The position numbers and the translations under genes were made by a program. Below the pieces are notes generated by a model. That model saw nothing but the letters and a program-made list of their open reading frames with translations, was not told where the DNA came from and ran no database searches. DNA of 64,000 nucleotides from Cellulosimicrobium sp. ES-005 (GTDB lineage: Bacteria; Actinomycetota; Actinomycetes; Actinomycetales; Cellulomonadaceae): assembly GCF_040448685.1 (NCBI RefSeq), contig NZ_CP159290.1:372001-436000 (forward strand). Direction: 5' to 3'. This document shows, one piece after another, positions 45,005 through 53,623 of the stretch. How positions within the stretch are numbered: position 1 is the first letter of the stretch; every line of letters starts with the position of its first letter.

Positions 45005-46572
45005 TGGTGATGTCGCGCGGCGAGCGCTGGGTGCTCGCGCCCGTCGCGCTCCTGCTCCTCGACGCGGAGGGGCGGGTGCTCGACGGGAACGACGAGTTCC
45101 TGCGCCTGCTGGACGTGCCCGACGTGGAGGCGGTCGCCGGGCGCCGGCTCGCGGACCTGCTGACGGTGGGCGGCCGCATCTACTGGGAGACCCACCTCGG
45201 TCCGCGCCTGCACATCGAGGGGCGGGTCGACGAGGTCGCGGTGGAGCTGCGGACGCCGCGCGGGCGCGAGCCGGTGCTCCTCACGGCGATCGGGCGCGAG
45301 GTCCGCGGCGAGCGGCTCGTCGAGGTCGCGATGCTGGGGGCGCGCGAGCGGTCCCGGTTCGAGCACGAGCTGGTGGGTGCCCGACGCGCCGCGGAGGAGG
45401 CGGAGCGGCGCGTGCGGCTGCTGCACGGGATCGCCGCCGACCTGGCGAGCGTCGCCGGTCTCGACGGCGTCGCGTGGGTCCTGCTCCGGGCCGCGGTGAC
45501 GATGCTCGGGGCGGGCGACGCCGCCCTGTGGACGCCGCAGGAAGGCGGCCCGCTGCGCCGCTGGGGCGGCGCGGCGGGCGTGACCGCCCCGACGATCGAG
45601 GAGCTGGCCGAGGCGGGCGTGCGCGCGGACGGGACCGTCGTCGTCCCGCTGCGCACGGCGGGGGCGCTGCTCGGCGTCCTCGCGCTGGAGCCGCGCCGGG
45701 CGGCGGGCTCGGAACCGGTCGACCTCGGCACGGCCGCCGCGGCCGGGCAGCTCGCGGCGCTCGCGCTGGCACGGGCCACGACCCACGAGCAGAGCGTGTC
45801 GGTCGCGAGCGAGCTGCAGGGCGCGATGCTGTCGGACGGGATCGTCGCCGACCCGCACGTGGAGATCGCGGCCTGCTACCGACCCGGTGTGCACGACCTG
45901 CAGGTCGGCGGCGACTGGTACGACACGTTCCGCGTGGCCCCGGACGTCGTCGCGCTCTCGGTCGGGGACGTGGTGGGGCGCGGGCTCAAGGCCGCGACCG
46001 CGATGGGGCAGCTGCGGACGGCGGTCCGCGCGGCGTCGGACACCGGGCTGCCGCCGGAGGAGGTGGTCGAGCGGCTCGACCGCTTCGTGGACCGGACCGG
46101 GACGGGGTTCATGGCGAGCCTCGTGTACGGGGAGCTCGAGCTGGTGGAGGGGGTGCTGCGCTACGCGTGCGCCGGGCACCTGCCGCCGCTGCTCGTGCGC
46201 GCGGACGGGTCCGCGGGCTACCTGTGGGAGGCGCGGTCCACCCCGTTGGGCGTCCGGGGCACGACGCCGCGCGTCGCCGACACGGTCGCGCTCGCCCCGG
46301 GCGACCTGCTGCTCCTCTTCACCGACGGCGTCGTCGAGCGCCGCGACCGGCCGCTCGCGCTCGCGCTCGACGAGCTCGCGGAGATCGTCACGAACGCGCT
46401 CGGGGCCGGGCTGAGCGGGACGGAGCTGCTGGAGGCGGTCGTCGCGCGCGCGCCGGAGGACGACGACGCGTGCCTGCTCGCGGTGCGCTGGCTCGGCCCG
46501 GAGGCGTCGGACGAGCAGCCCGCGACGGAGCCGTCGCGCGTCGCGTCAGCGGACGAAGAAGGGGCCGGCTGA
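45004..46572 (+). CDS. RsbP-like PAS-GAF-PP2C phosphatase
   Basis: 522 aa, ATG overlapping the hydrolase stop (TGATG). PAS domain at ~10-115 (ALLLLDAEGRVLDGNDEFLRLL), a short coiled linker (EHELVGARRAAEEAERRVRLL), GAF domain at ~140-260, then a SpoIIE/PP2C phosphatase at ~285-500 with metal-binding motifs VGGDWYDTF, LSVGDVVGRGLKAA and LLLFTDGVVERRD. Such enzymes dephosphorylate an anti-sigma-factor antagonist to release a stress sigma factor. No antagonist, anti-sigma or sigma-B gene is adjacent. The GAF domain is an addition relative to B. subtilis RsbP. Confidence 0.9.
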   Translation: MVMSRGERWVLAPVALLLLDAEGRVLDGNDEFLRLLDVPDVEAVAGRRLADLLTVGGRIYWETHLGPRLHIEGRVDEVAVELRTPRGREPVLLTAIGREVRGERLVEVAMLGARERSRFEHELVGARRAAEEAERRVRLLHGIAADLASVAGLDGVAWVLLRAAVTMLGAGDAALWTPQEGGPLRRWGGAAGVTAPTIEELAEAGVRADGTVVVPLRTAGALLGVLALEPRRAAGSEPVDLGTAAAAGQLAALALARATTHEQSVSVASELQGAMLSDGIVADPHVEIAACYRPGVHDLQVGGDWYDTFRVAPDVVALSVGDVVGRGLKAATAMGQLRTAVRAASDTGLPPEEVVERLDRFVDRTGTGFMASLVYGELELVEGVLRYACAGHLPPLLVRADGSAGYLWEARSTPLGVRGTTPRVADTVALAPGDLLLLFTDGVVERRDRPLALALDELAEIVTNALGAGLSGTELLEAVVARAPEDDDACLLAVRWLGPEASDEQPATEPSRVASADEEGAG

Positions 46573-47043
46573 GGGGTCCGCGAGCCGGCCGAGCGCGTGG
46601 CCGAGGCGCTCGACCGTGGAGCGGGCGAGGTCGTCGGGCAGGTCGTCCGGGGCGAACCACGCGACCGCGAGCGACTCGTCGTCCGCGACGTGCGCCGCCG
46701 CGGCGGCGGCAGGGGACACGGGCCGGCACAGGAACGCGAGGTCGAGGTACTGCGAGCGGTCGCCGTTGGGGTACTCGACCGGCTCGGTGACGGTCACCGC
46801 GACGAGCGCGTCCACGACGACCTCGACGCCCGTCTCCTCGCGCACCTCGCGCGCGAGCCCCACCGCGGGGTCCTCGCCGGGCTCGAGGATCCCGCTGATG
46901 ACGGCCCACTGCCCGGTGTCGGCGCGCTGTCCGAGCAGCAGGCGGCCGTCGTCGTCCACCACGACAGCCGACACCCCCGGCATCCACAGGAGGTCGGTCC
47001 CGACGCGGGACCGCAGGGCGGCGACGAACTCGGGGATCGGCAT
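46546..47043 (-). CDS. NUDIX hydrolase
   Basis: 165 aa. Complete Nudix box GILEPGEDPAVGLAREVREETGV (pattern GX5EX7REUXEEXGU), with the glutamates that bind Mg2+. N-terminal GVSAVVVDDDGRLLLGQRADTGQW is usual for actinobacterial family members acting on nucleoside diphosphate derivatives. Overlaps the convergent phosphatase gene by 27 nt. Confidence 0.92.
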   Translation of the reverse strand: MPIPEFVAALRSRVGTDLLWMPGVSAVVVDDDGRLLLGQRADTGQWAVISGILEPGEDPAVGLAREVREETGVEVVVDALVAVTVTEPVEYPNGDRSQYLDLAFLCRPVSPAAAAAAHVADDESLAVAWFAPDDLPDDLARSTVERLGHALGRLADPSAGPFFVR

Positions 47044-47134
47044 GCCCCGAGCCTAGGCGGGCGCGCCGGTCCGGGCCGACCGGCTCGTGAGACGCGCCGA
47101 CCGGACCGCAGAGGCCCTGTGCTACGGTCGCTCC

Positions 47135-47200
47135 GTGACTTCTCAGTGGTATTGGCGCTTTACGCAGGCTCCCGGTGGGGCCGTGCGGGCGTTCGCCTGA
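47135..47200 (+). CDS. Aromatic-amino-acid leader peptide of DAHP synthase
   Basis: 21 codons from GTG to TGA. Residues 4-9 read QWYWRF, so two Trp, one Tyr and one Phe codon lie within five codons, and another Phe is at residue 20. A TACGGT -10 box (47123-47128) stands 6 nt before the GTG, giving a leaderless ORF. A strong hairpin follows 28 nt after the stop and the DAHP synthase gene 186 nt after it. This is the classical form of a transcription attenuator sensing charged aromatic tRNAs. Confidence 0.85.
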   Translation: MTSQWYWRFTQAPGGAVRAFA

Positions 47201-47227
47201 CCACAGATCACCACCCGGAGCCAGCAC

Positions 47228-47260
47228 AGGGCCTTGGACGCGGACCGCGTCCGGGCCCTT
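47228..47260 (+). promoter_or_regulatory. Probable attenuator hairpin of DAHP synthase
   Basis: GGACGCGG (47236-47243) pairs with CCGCGTCC (47245-47252), extended by AGGGCC/GGGCCCTT, closing a long GC-rich stem followed by CTTCG. Alternative pairing partners in the leader ORF were not fully worked out. Confidence 0.6.
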
Positions 47261-47385
47261 CGTCGTGAGACGGGCCGCTCCGGGACCACGGGCGGCAGCA
47301 GGCCGGTGAAGCGCCGCTGGGCACCGCTGAGCACTCCGATCTCACGGCGGTCCCCGACCACCGCCGCACAGACCAGGAGCCTCCC

Positions 47386-48558
47386 GTGACCAGCACGACC
47401 ACCCAGCCCGAGACCGCGTCGTCCAGCCCGACGTCCACCGCGTCGACCGACCGCGTGACGAGTACCGTCGACCCCGTGGACAGCCCCGAGCTCCAGGCCC
47501 GCACGAGCGACCTGCGGGTCCGCGCGCTCGACGCGCTCCCCGCACCGCGCACGATGCTCGCCGACCTGCCGCTCGGCGCGACGCGCAGCGACCTCGTGAC
47601 GACGTCGCGCCGCGAGGTCCGCGACGTCCTCGCGGGCGACGACGACCGCCTCCTCGTCATCGTCGGCCCGTGCTCGGTGCACGATCCCGAGGCCGCGCTG
47701 GAGTACGCGGGCCGCCTGGCCGCCGTCGCGCACGAGCTCGCGGACGACCTCATGGTCGTCATGCGCGTCTACTTCGAGAAGCCGCGCACGACCGTGGGCT
47801 GGAAGGGCCTCATCAACGACCCGCACCTCGACGGCTCGCACGACGTGCACCACGGCCTGCGCCTCGCGCGCGAGGTGCTGCTCGGCGTGCTCGACGCCGG
47901 CGTCCCGGCCGCGTGCGAGTTCCTCGAGCCGACGAGCCCGCAGTACATCGCCGACGCCGTGTCGTGGGGTGCGATCGGCGCGCGCAACGCGGAGTCGCAG
48001 GTGCACCGCCAGCTCGCCTCGGGCCTGTCCATGCCCGTCGGGTTCAAGAACGCGACCGACGGCGACGTGCAGATCGCGGTCGACGGCTGCATCACCGCGG
48101 CGAGCGAGCACACGTTCTTCGGCATGGACTCGCTCGGCCGGGCCGCCGCCGTGGAGACCGCGGGCAACCCCGACTGCCACGTCATCCTGCGCGGCGGGCG
48201 CTCGGGCCCCAACTACGGGGCCGACGACGTCGCGGCGGCGCTCGCGGTCGCGCGCGCCTCGGGCCGTGGCGGGGTCACGGAGCACGGGCTCGTGGTCGAC
48301 GCGTCGCACGGCAACTCCGGCAAGAGCCACGTGCGCCAGGCGGAGGTCGTGCGCGAGGTCTCCGCGCGGCTGGCCGAGGGCGAGCAGGGCATCACGGGCC
48401 TCATGATGGAGAGCTTCCTCGTGGCGGGCGCGCAGAAGCCCGCGCCGAGCGGCCTCGTCTACGGGCAGTCCGTCACCGACGCGTGCATCGACTGGGACAC
48501 CACGGCCGACCTTCTGCGCGAGCTCGCCGCCGCGGTGCGCACCCGCCGCGCGCTCTGA
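47386..48558 (+). CDS. aroG: 3-deoxy-7-phosphoheptulonate synthase, class I (AroFGH type)
   Basis: 390 aa, GTG with AGGAG 6 nt upstream. First ~35 residues are a Ser/Thr-rich extension. Class I DAHP synthase: LLVIVGPCSVHDPEAALEYA, MRVYFEKPRTTVGWKGLINDP, FLEPTSPQYIADAVSWGAIGARN, PVGFKNATDG, HVILRGG and VVDASHGNSGK. Condenses phosphoenolpyruvate and erythrose 4-phosphate at the entry of the shikimate pathway. The aromatic leader upstream implies control by Trp/Tyr/Phe supply. Confidence 0.95.
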   Translation: MTSTTTQPETASSSPTSTASTDRVTSTVDPVDSPELQARTSDLRVRALDALPAPRTMLADLPLGATRSDLVTTSRREVRDVLAGDDDRLLVIVGPCSVHDPEAALEYAGRLAAVAHELADDLMVVMRVYFEKPRTTVGWKGLINDPHLDGSHDVHHGLRLAREVLLGVLDAGVPAACEFLEPTSPQYIADAVSWGAIGARNAESQVHRQLASGLSMPVGFKNATDGDVQIAVDGCITAASEHTFFGMDSLGRAAAVETAGNPDCHVILRGGRSGPNYGADDVAAALAVARASGRGGVTEHGLVVDASHGNSGKSHVRQAEVVREVSARLAEGEQGITGLMMESFLVAGAQKPAPSGLVYGQSVTDACIDWDTTADLLRELAAAVRTRRAL

Positions 48559-48601
48559 GGCGGTCCGGGGGCTCGCCCGACCGCGACGTTCGGGTGACGC
48601 G

Positions 48602-50080
48602 TCAGCTCGCGAGCTCCCGCGCGGGCGTCCACGACCCGATCGTCGCGGTCCCGCCGCCGAGCAGGTCGAGCCCGTCCCCGACGCCGGGGATCCCCGTGAG
48701 CCCCACGACGGACTCGGGGTCGCCAGGCTGCGGGGCCACGAGCAGCGTCGTGACGAGCGGCGGGTCGTCGGCCGTCGACCCGCCGCGCCACGAGAGCGCG
48801 GCCCAGGCCGTGGCGCCGGGTGCGAGCGTGAGCGGGGCGAGGCCGTCGTCGTCCGGCTCGAGGAGCACGTCCGTCTCCGAGCCGTCGTCGGCGACGAAGC
48901 GGAGCGCGGGCGGTCCCGCGAGGACGCACTCCGCGGCGCCGTCGTTGCGGGCCGTGACGGTGAGGAACCGGCGCCCCGCCGCGGCGTCGAACCCCAGGGC
49001 CCCGAGCGCGAGGTCGCCGGGCGCGCACGCGCCCGCGGGGCGCGCCCCGGCGGCCGGCGCCACCCCCGCGACGAACCCGGAGCGCGTCGCGGACGCGCCG
49101 CCGTCGGTCGCGCCGTGGACCTGGTACGCGAGCACGGGTCCGGAGTAGGCCGCGCCGTCGAGCGTGCGCGCGACGACGGCCGCGTCGCCCGAGGTGATCA
49201 CCGTGAGCAGGGGGTCCTGCGGGAACGTGTCACGGACGGCGTCGTGCACGACCTGCGTCACGCCGGGCTCCGCGGCGACGTCGGCCAGGAGCGTGAGCAG
49301 GTCGTCGTCGGGGACGGTCAGCCCGTCGCCGTCGTAGGTGCCGACACCGGAGCCCTGGACGCCGAGGCTCGTCAGCCCTCGACCTTCGGCCCGCACGAGC
49401 GCGGCGACGGGGACGAGGTCGTCGGCCGAGCGGACGTCGACCGAGGCGGCGCCCGGGGCGAGGTACACGCGCCGCACGGAGTCGTGGGCGACGAGGCGGA
49501 CCGCGTCGGCGACGGCGTCGGCACCGAGGAGGTCGGGGCGCGGCTCCCCGGTGGCCGGGTCGACGCCGGGGACGGAGGCCGCCCCCGGGCCGTGCTCGAC
49601 GGCGAGCGTCCCGCCGCCCGTGTCCGTGCCCTCGACCCGGAGCGACCACGCGCCGCCGCCGGGCACCGCGGCGACGATCGCGCTCGCGTCCCTGGCGGTG
49701 CGCTGCGCGACCTCGGGGGAGGGGAGCGGGGTCACGAGCGTGATCTCGGCCGACGTGCCCACCCGCCCGTTCGTCTGCACGTCCTCGACGCCCGGCAGGG
49801 CGAGCAGGAGCGCGGTCATGTCCTCGACCTCGTGCTCCGGGTCGCCGGGTGCGGGCGACGTCGCCGTCGACCCGTCCGGTGGTGACGACCGGAGCGCGGC
49901 CGGTCCGTCCGCCACGGCCGCGTCGAGGACCGCGGGGGCGAGGAGCGCGGCGACGACTGCGAGGCCCACGCCGGCGACCGACGCGACGACGGCGATCGTG
50001 CTCCGCGGGACCCGGGTCGCGTTCTCCGGCGGAGCTACGTCGGTACCGTCCGTCGTCGGTGCGGTGCGCTCGTCGTCCAC
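48602..50080 (-). CDS. Membrane-anchored DUF4232 domain protein
   Basis: 492 aa. GTG at 50080 is chosen because TAGCGT (50088-50093) lies 7 nt upstream, the leaderless spacing common here; GTG at 50122 is the alternative. A membrane helix at about residues 25-55 (TIAVVASVAGVGLAVVAALLAPAVL) follows a short polar N-terminus, with the rest outside the cell. The middle third contains two weakly repeated alpha/beta segments (LLALPGVEDVQTNGRVGTSAEITLV-type). The C-terminal ~130 residues match the DUF4232 beta-sandwich (CAPGDLALGALGF, FLTVTARNDGAAECVLAGPPALRF, LAPGATAWAALSW). Function unknown. Confidence 0.7.
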   Translation of the reverse strand: MDDERTAPTTDGTDVAPPENATRVPRSTIAVVASVAGVGLAVVAALLAPAVLDAAVADGPAALRSSPPDGSTATSPAPGDPEHEVEDMTALLLALPGVEDVQTNGRVGTSAEITLVTPLPSPEVAQRTARDASAIVAAVPGGGAWSLRVEGTDTGGGTLAVEHGPGAASVPGVDPATGEPRPDLLGADAVADAVRLVAHDSVRRVYLAPGAASVDVRSADDLVPVAALVRAEGRGLTSLGVQGSGVGTYDGDGLTVPDDDLLTLLADVAAEPGVTQVVHDAVRDTFPQDPLLTVITSGDAAVVARTLDGAAYSGPVLAYQVHGATDGGASATRSGFVAGVAPAAGARPAGACAPGDLALGALGFDAAAGRRFLTVTARNDGAAECVLAGPPALRFVADDGSETDVLLEPDDDGLAPLTLAPGATAWAALSWRGGSTADDPPLVTTLLVAPQPGDPESVVGLTGIPGVGDGLDLLGGGTATIGSWTPARELAS

Positions 50081-50304
50081 GGCCGAGACGCTACCCACGC
50101 GGACGCCGCGACGTGGCCGCACCGACGCGGTCTGCGCGGGCTCGCCGCGGGGTCTTCACATGCGTCCCGCGCCGGAGGGACGAGCGGCGGCGGGACGGGT
50201 GCAGGGTCCCTTCCGAATCGGTCTTTCAGCCCATCGGGGGACCTGCCGGGCGCCGCTCCATAGCAGGACTCCTGGATGCCGGCAACATCTGGCATGATCC
50301 GGCC

Positions 50305-51045
50305 ATGACAGTGAGGACGGCCGCCGAGCTCGCGGCGGTCGACGACCCTGCGTGGCCGACGCTCTCCCGCATGCTCGGGCGCGGCGGCGTGGAGGTCGTG
50401 CCGGCACCCGCGTGGTCGCTCGAGGTCCTCTACCGGCTCCAGGTCACCGTCCGCTCGACGCTGGGCGCGCTCGCGCTCCACACGGGCGGGGTCGTCGTCG
50501 ACGGCGGGTGGCTGCGGATCATCGGCGGGGGTGGCGCGGGGCTGCCCGACCTCGCCACCGTCAACGGGCTCGGCGAGCCGGGGGAGCACAGCGTCGCGCC
50601 GTCGGTCCTCGTCGTCGCGTACGACGTGCTGGGCGGCACCTTCGCGATCAACGGCGGCGGGCTCCCGGGGCAGCTCGGCAACGTCAACTACTTCGCGCCC
50701 GACTCGCTCTCGTGGGTCGACCTCGGGTTCGGCCAGGCTGCGTTCCTCGAGTGGGCGGTGAGCGGTGGGACGACGGAGTTCTACGCCACGGTCCGCTGGC
50801 CCGGCTGGTACGACGAGGTCGGGACGGTCCGGCTCGACGAGGGGCTGAGCCTCTACCCGCCGCTCTGGTCCGAGGAGGGGCGCGACGTCGCGCGGTCGTC
50901 GCGCACCCCCGTCCCGCTCGGCGAGCTGGTCGACTGGCACTTCGAGATGGCCGAGCGCATGACGCCGGTCGACGACTACGTGCGCGACGCCGACGAGCAC
51001 CTCGACGGCTACGGGGGCTGGCCGGCCGGGGACTACCGGCCGTAG
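50305..51045 (+). CDS. DUF2625 family protein
   Basis: 246 aa, leaderless ATG 6 nt after CATGAT (50293-50298). Conserved segments include VTVRSTLGALALHTGGVVVDGGWLRIIGGGG, YDVLGGTFAINGGGLPG and NYFAPDSLSWVDLGFG. No catalytic motif is evident. Soluble and stand-alone. Its stop is 4 nt from the convergent sigma-factor stop. Confidence 0.78.
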   Translation: MTVRTAAELAAVDDPAWPTLSRMLGRGGVEVVPAPAWSLEVLYRLQVTVRSTLGALALHTGGVVVDGGWLRIIGGGGAGLPDLATVNGLGEPGEHSVAPSVLVVAYDVLGGTFAINGGGLPGQLGNVNYFAPDSLSWVDLGFGQAAFLEWAVSGGTTEFYATVRWPGWYDEVGTVRLDEGLSLYPPLWSEEGRDVARSSRTPVPLGELVDWHFEMAERMTPVDDYVRDADEHLDGYGGWPAGDYRP

Positions 51046-51049
51046 CCGG

Positions 51050-51994
51050 TCAGGGCCACCAGGGTCGGGCGTCGTCGAGCAACCCCGACGGCACCGTGCC
51101 GAGCTTGTCCGGGTTGCGGACGATGTCGAGGGCCGCGATGCGCCCGTCCACGAGCGTGAACGCCAGGACGGTGAGCACCCCCGAGCCGTCGACGAGCGCG
51201 AGCCCGGGGCGGCCGTTGACATCGACGGCGCCCGCGCCCCGCGGCCGGTTGCGCAGGTAGGAGAGCAGGACCTCCCCGACCGTCGAAGCCCCCTGGACCG
51301 GGTGGCGCAGCGCGCGGACCTTGCCGCCGCCGTCGCCCCGGAGGGTCACGTCGGGGTCGAGCAGGCCGAGCAGTCCCGGCAGGTCGTCGCCCGCGCACGC
51401 CGCGACGAACGCCTCGACGACGCGCTCCTGCTCGGCGCGCGACGTCCGGCCGCGCGGGCGCCCCGCCTCGACGTCCTTGCGGGCGCGCGACGCGAGCTGG
51501 CGCACCGCCGCGGGCGAGCGCCCGACGACGTCGCCCACCTCCTCGAACGGCAGCCCGAACACGTCGTGCAGCACGAACGCGACGCGCTGCGCGGGGGAGA
51601 GGCGTTCGAGCACGACGAGCAGCGCCATGCTCACCTCCTCGTCGAGCGTGACCCGCTCGGCCGGGTCGGTGGCACCGGCCGTCGCCTCCACGGAGGACGC
51701 GACGGGGGAGCGCGCGCCGGGCGCGGTGACGACGGGCTCGGGCAGCCACGTCCCGACGTAGCGCTCGCGCCGCACGCGCGCGCTGCCGAGCACGTCGAGC
51801 GCGAGGCGCCCGACGGTCGTCGTGAGCCACGCCGCGAGGTTGCGGATCGACGCCGGGTCCTGGGTGCGCAGGCGCAGCCACGCGTCCTGGACGCAGTCCT
51901 CGGCGTCCGACCACGACCCGGTGGTCGCGTAGGCGAGGCGCAGGAGGCGCGGACGCTCGGCCTCGAAGGCGTGCGCGAAGTCGTCGGTGCTCAT
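51050..51994 (-). CDS. ECF41-type sigma factor with SnoaL-like C-terminal domain
   Basis: 314 aa. Sigma-70 region 2 at ~5-75 (FEAERPRLLRLAYATTGSWSDAEDCVQDAWLRL) and region 4 at ~120-185 (LSPAQRVAFVLHDVFGLPFEEVGDVVGRSPAAVRQLASRARKDV). A SnoaL_2-like domain follows (~195-314). The three ECF41 hallmarks are all present: WLPEP between regions 2 and 4, DGGGK and NPDKL in the C-terminal domain. In ECF41 factors the extra domain acts as a built-in regulator instead of an anti-sigma factor. Overlaps the epimerase stop codon by 4 nt, so both are read from the ECF41-like promoter at 52767-52793. Confidence 0.93.
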   Translation of the reverse strand: MSTDDFAHAFEAERPRLLRLAYATTGSWSDAEDCVQDAWLRLRTQDPASIRNLAAWLTTTVGRLALDVLGSARVRRERYVGTWLPEPVVTAPGARSPVASSVEATAGATDPAERVTLDEEVSMALLVVLERLSPAQRVAFVLHDVFGLPFEEVGDVVGRSPAAVRQLASRARKDVEAGRPRGRTSRAEQERVVEAFVAACAGDDLPGLLGLLDPDVTLRGDGGGKVRALRHPVQGASTVGEVLLSYLRNRPRGAGAVDVNGRPGLALVDGSGVLTVLAFTLVDGRIAALDIVRNPDKLGTVPSGLLDDARPWWP

Positions 51995-52758
51995 CGCGCG
52001 GCCGTCGCGGCGGGCTGGGCGGCGAGCCAGTCGCGGAAGGTCGTCGTGCCGCGCGCGTCGGGGTGCGGGTCGGTGAGGCCGCCCGCGCGCAGCGCCCGCC
52101 CGAGCTTCCCGGGCAGCGGGACGCGGACCGGGAGCGCCCGCGAGCCGGTCGCCGCGCGCCAGGCGCGCGCCGCGTCCCGCAGATCGAGCACCTCGGGCCC
52201 GGCGACGGTCGTGGTGCCGCGCAGCGGCTCGCGCTCCGCGGCGTCGGCGACGGCCGAGGCCGCGTCCCGCGCCGCCACCGGCTGGACCGGGGCACGCAGC
52301 AGCGGCACGACGCCACGTCGTGCGGCGCCGGCGAGCGTCCCGGCGACGAACTCGTGGAACTGCGTCACCGCGACGACGGTCCACGGGACGGCGCCGGCGG
52401 CGACCGCCCGCTCCTGCTCGACCTTCACGCCGTAGTAGGCCATCGGCACATCGTGGCACCCGACGATCGAGACGAGCACGTGGTGCCGCACCCCGGCGTC
52501 GTGCTCGGCCGCGAGCAGCCGGCGCGTCCCGTCGACGAGCGTCGCCCGCGCGTCCGTCGTGGACGACGACGCGTTGCTCGCGTCCACGACCACGTCCACC
52601 CCGGCGAGCGCGGCCGGGAGCCCGGCGCCCGTCCGGAGGTCGACGGCGTACCGCTCCGCGTGCCGGCTCAGCGCGCGCACCTCGTGCCCGCGCGCGGTCA
52701 GCGCCGCGACGACGTGCCGGCCGATCGTCCCTGTCCCACCTGTCACTGCGATCCTCAT
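51991..52758 (-). CDS. NAD(P)-binding epimerase/reductase (ECF41 partner)
   Basis: 255 aa. NAD(P)-binding Rossmann start [32 protein letters not shown], then NmrA/atypical-SDR features ([25 protein letters not shown]). ECF41 sigma genes are typically linked to carboxymuconolactone decarboxylases, oxidoreductases or epimerases; this is the epimerase/NmrA class. First gene of a two-gene operon with the sigma factor. Physiological substrate unknown. Confidence 0.87.
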   Translation of the reverse strand: MRIAVTGGTGTIGRHVVAALTARGHEVRALSRHAERYAVDLRTGAGLPAALAGVDVVVDASNASSSTTDARATLVDGTRRLLAAEHDAGVRHHVLVSIVGCHDVPMAYYGVKVEQERAVAAGAVPWTVVAVTQFHEFVAGTLAGAARRGVVPLLRAPVQPVAARDAASAVADAAEREPLRGTTTVAGPEVLDLRDAARAWRAATGSRALPVRVPLPGKLGRALRAGGLTDPHPDARGTTTFRDWLAAQPAATAAR

Positions 52759-52766
52759 CCCCGTAC

Positions 52767-52793
52767 GACGCCGCAGCGCCCCCGGTTGTGACA
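52767..52793 (-). promoter_or_regulatory. ECF41-type promoter of the epimerase-sigma operon
   Basis: On the minus strand TGTCACA (52787-52793) is followed after exactly 16 nt by CGTC (52767-52770), the -35/-10 pair described for ECF41 factors; the epimerase ATG lies 8 nt downstream. Indicates autoregulation by the sigma factor. Confidence 0.8.
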
Positions 52794-52823
52794 TCTGGCC
52801 GGACGGGAGTACCGATCCGCTAG

Positions 52824-52833
52824 TTGTATACAA
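52824..52833. promoter_or_regulatory. GntR (FadR-type) operator
   Basis: TTGTATACAA, a perfect 10-bp palindrome of the FadR-subfamily type (half-site TTGTA), 29 nt before the GntR start and upstream of its CACGAT -10 box (52851-52856). Strikingly AT-rich for this genome. Confidence 0.7.
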
Positions 52834-52862
52834 GTGCGCAGGGCGTGTGGCACGATGGCCGG

Positions 52863-53594
52863 GTGACGACGACGCCCGACCTGCGCGCCGCCGTCGGGCA
52901 GGCCGCGACGGCCCCCGGCGACGCGGGCCTCGCGCGCCGCCAGTCCGGCGCCCGCGCGGTCTACGACCTCCTGCGCGGCCGCATCATCGACGGGTCCCTC
53001 GCGCCCGACGCACGCCTCACCGAGCCCGTGCTGTCCGCCGAGCTCGGCGTCTCCCGGACCCCGGTGCGCGAGGCGCTGCGCCTGCTCCAGGCGGAGGCGC
53101 TCGTCGTCGAGCTGCCGACCGGGGGAGTGCGCGTCGCGCCGCTGGACGTGGCGGACGCGCGCCGCGTCTACGACGTGCGCGCGCGCCTCGAGGGCCTCCT
53201 CGCCCGGGACGCGTGCGAGCGCGCCACGCCCGACGACGTCGCCCGCCTCGTCCGGCTCGTGACCCTCATGGACGCGGTGCGCGACCACGAGGACGAGGTG
53301 CTGCGCGTCGGCGCCCAGTTCCACGGCGAGATCGAGGCGCTCGCCGACAACCGCTGGGGGTCAGCGCTCCTGCGCCAGATCCGCGGCCACGTCGACCGGT
53401 ACCGCGCGCTCGCCGCGCGCCGCCGCGTCGGCACCACCGACCACGTCGACGAGCACCGCGCCGTCGCCGACGCGATCGCGAGCCGGGACCCGGCCGCGGC
53501 CGAGGCCGCGATGCGGGCCCACATCGAGCGCAGCGCCGCCCTCGCCGAGCAGTCGCTGCGCGGCGCGGGGTCGGCGCCCGACGACCTCCCCTGA
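52863..53594 (+). CDS. GntR-family (FadR/FCD) regulator of the methylcitrate genes
   Basis: 243 aa, leaderless GTG 6 nt after CACGAT. Winged HTH at ~35-100 ([39 protein letters not shown]), then an FCD effector domain with metal-binding His/Asp residues ([54 protein letters not shown]). Lies 29 nt before prpD in the same direction. Probably senses a propionate-pathway metabolite. The palindrome at 52824-52833 is the expected binding site. Confidence 0.88.
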   Translation: MTTTPDLRAAVGQAATAPGDAGLARRQSGARAVYDLLRGRIIDGSLAPDARLTEPVLSAELGVSRTPVREALRLLQAEALVVELPTGGVRVAPLDVADARRVYDVRARLEGLLARDACERATPDDVARLVRLVTLMDAVRDHEDEVLRVGAQFHGEIEALADNRWGSALLRQIRGHVDRYRALAARRRVGTTDHVDEHRAVADAIASRDPAAAEAAMRAHIERSAALAEQSLRGAGSAPDDLP

Positions 53595-53623
53595 CCACCG
53601 CCCACCGCACGACGGAGACACCG

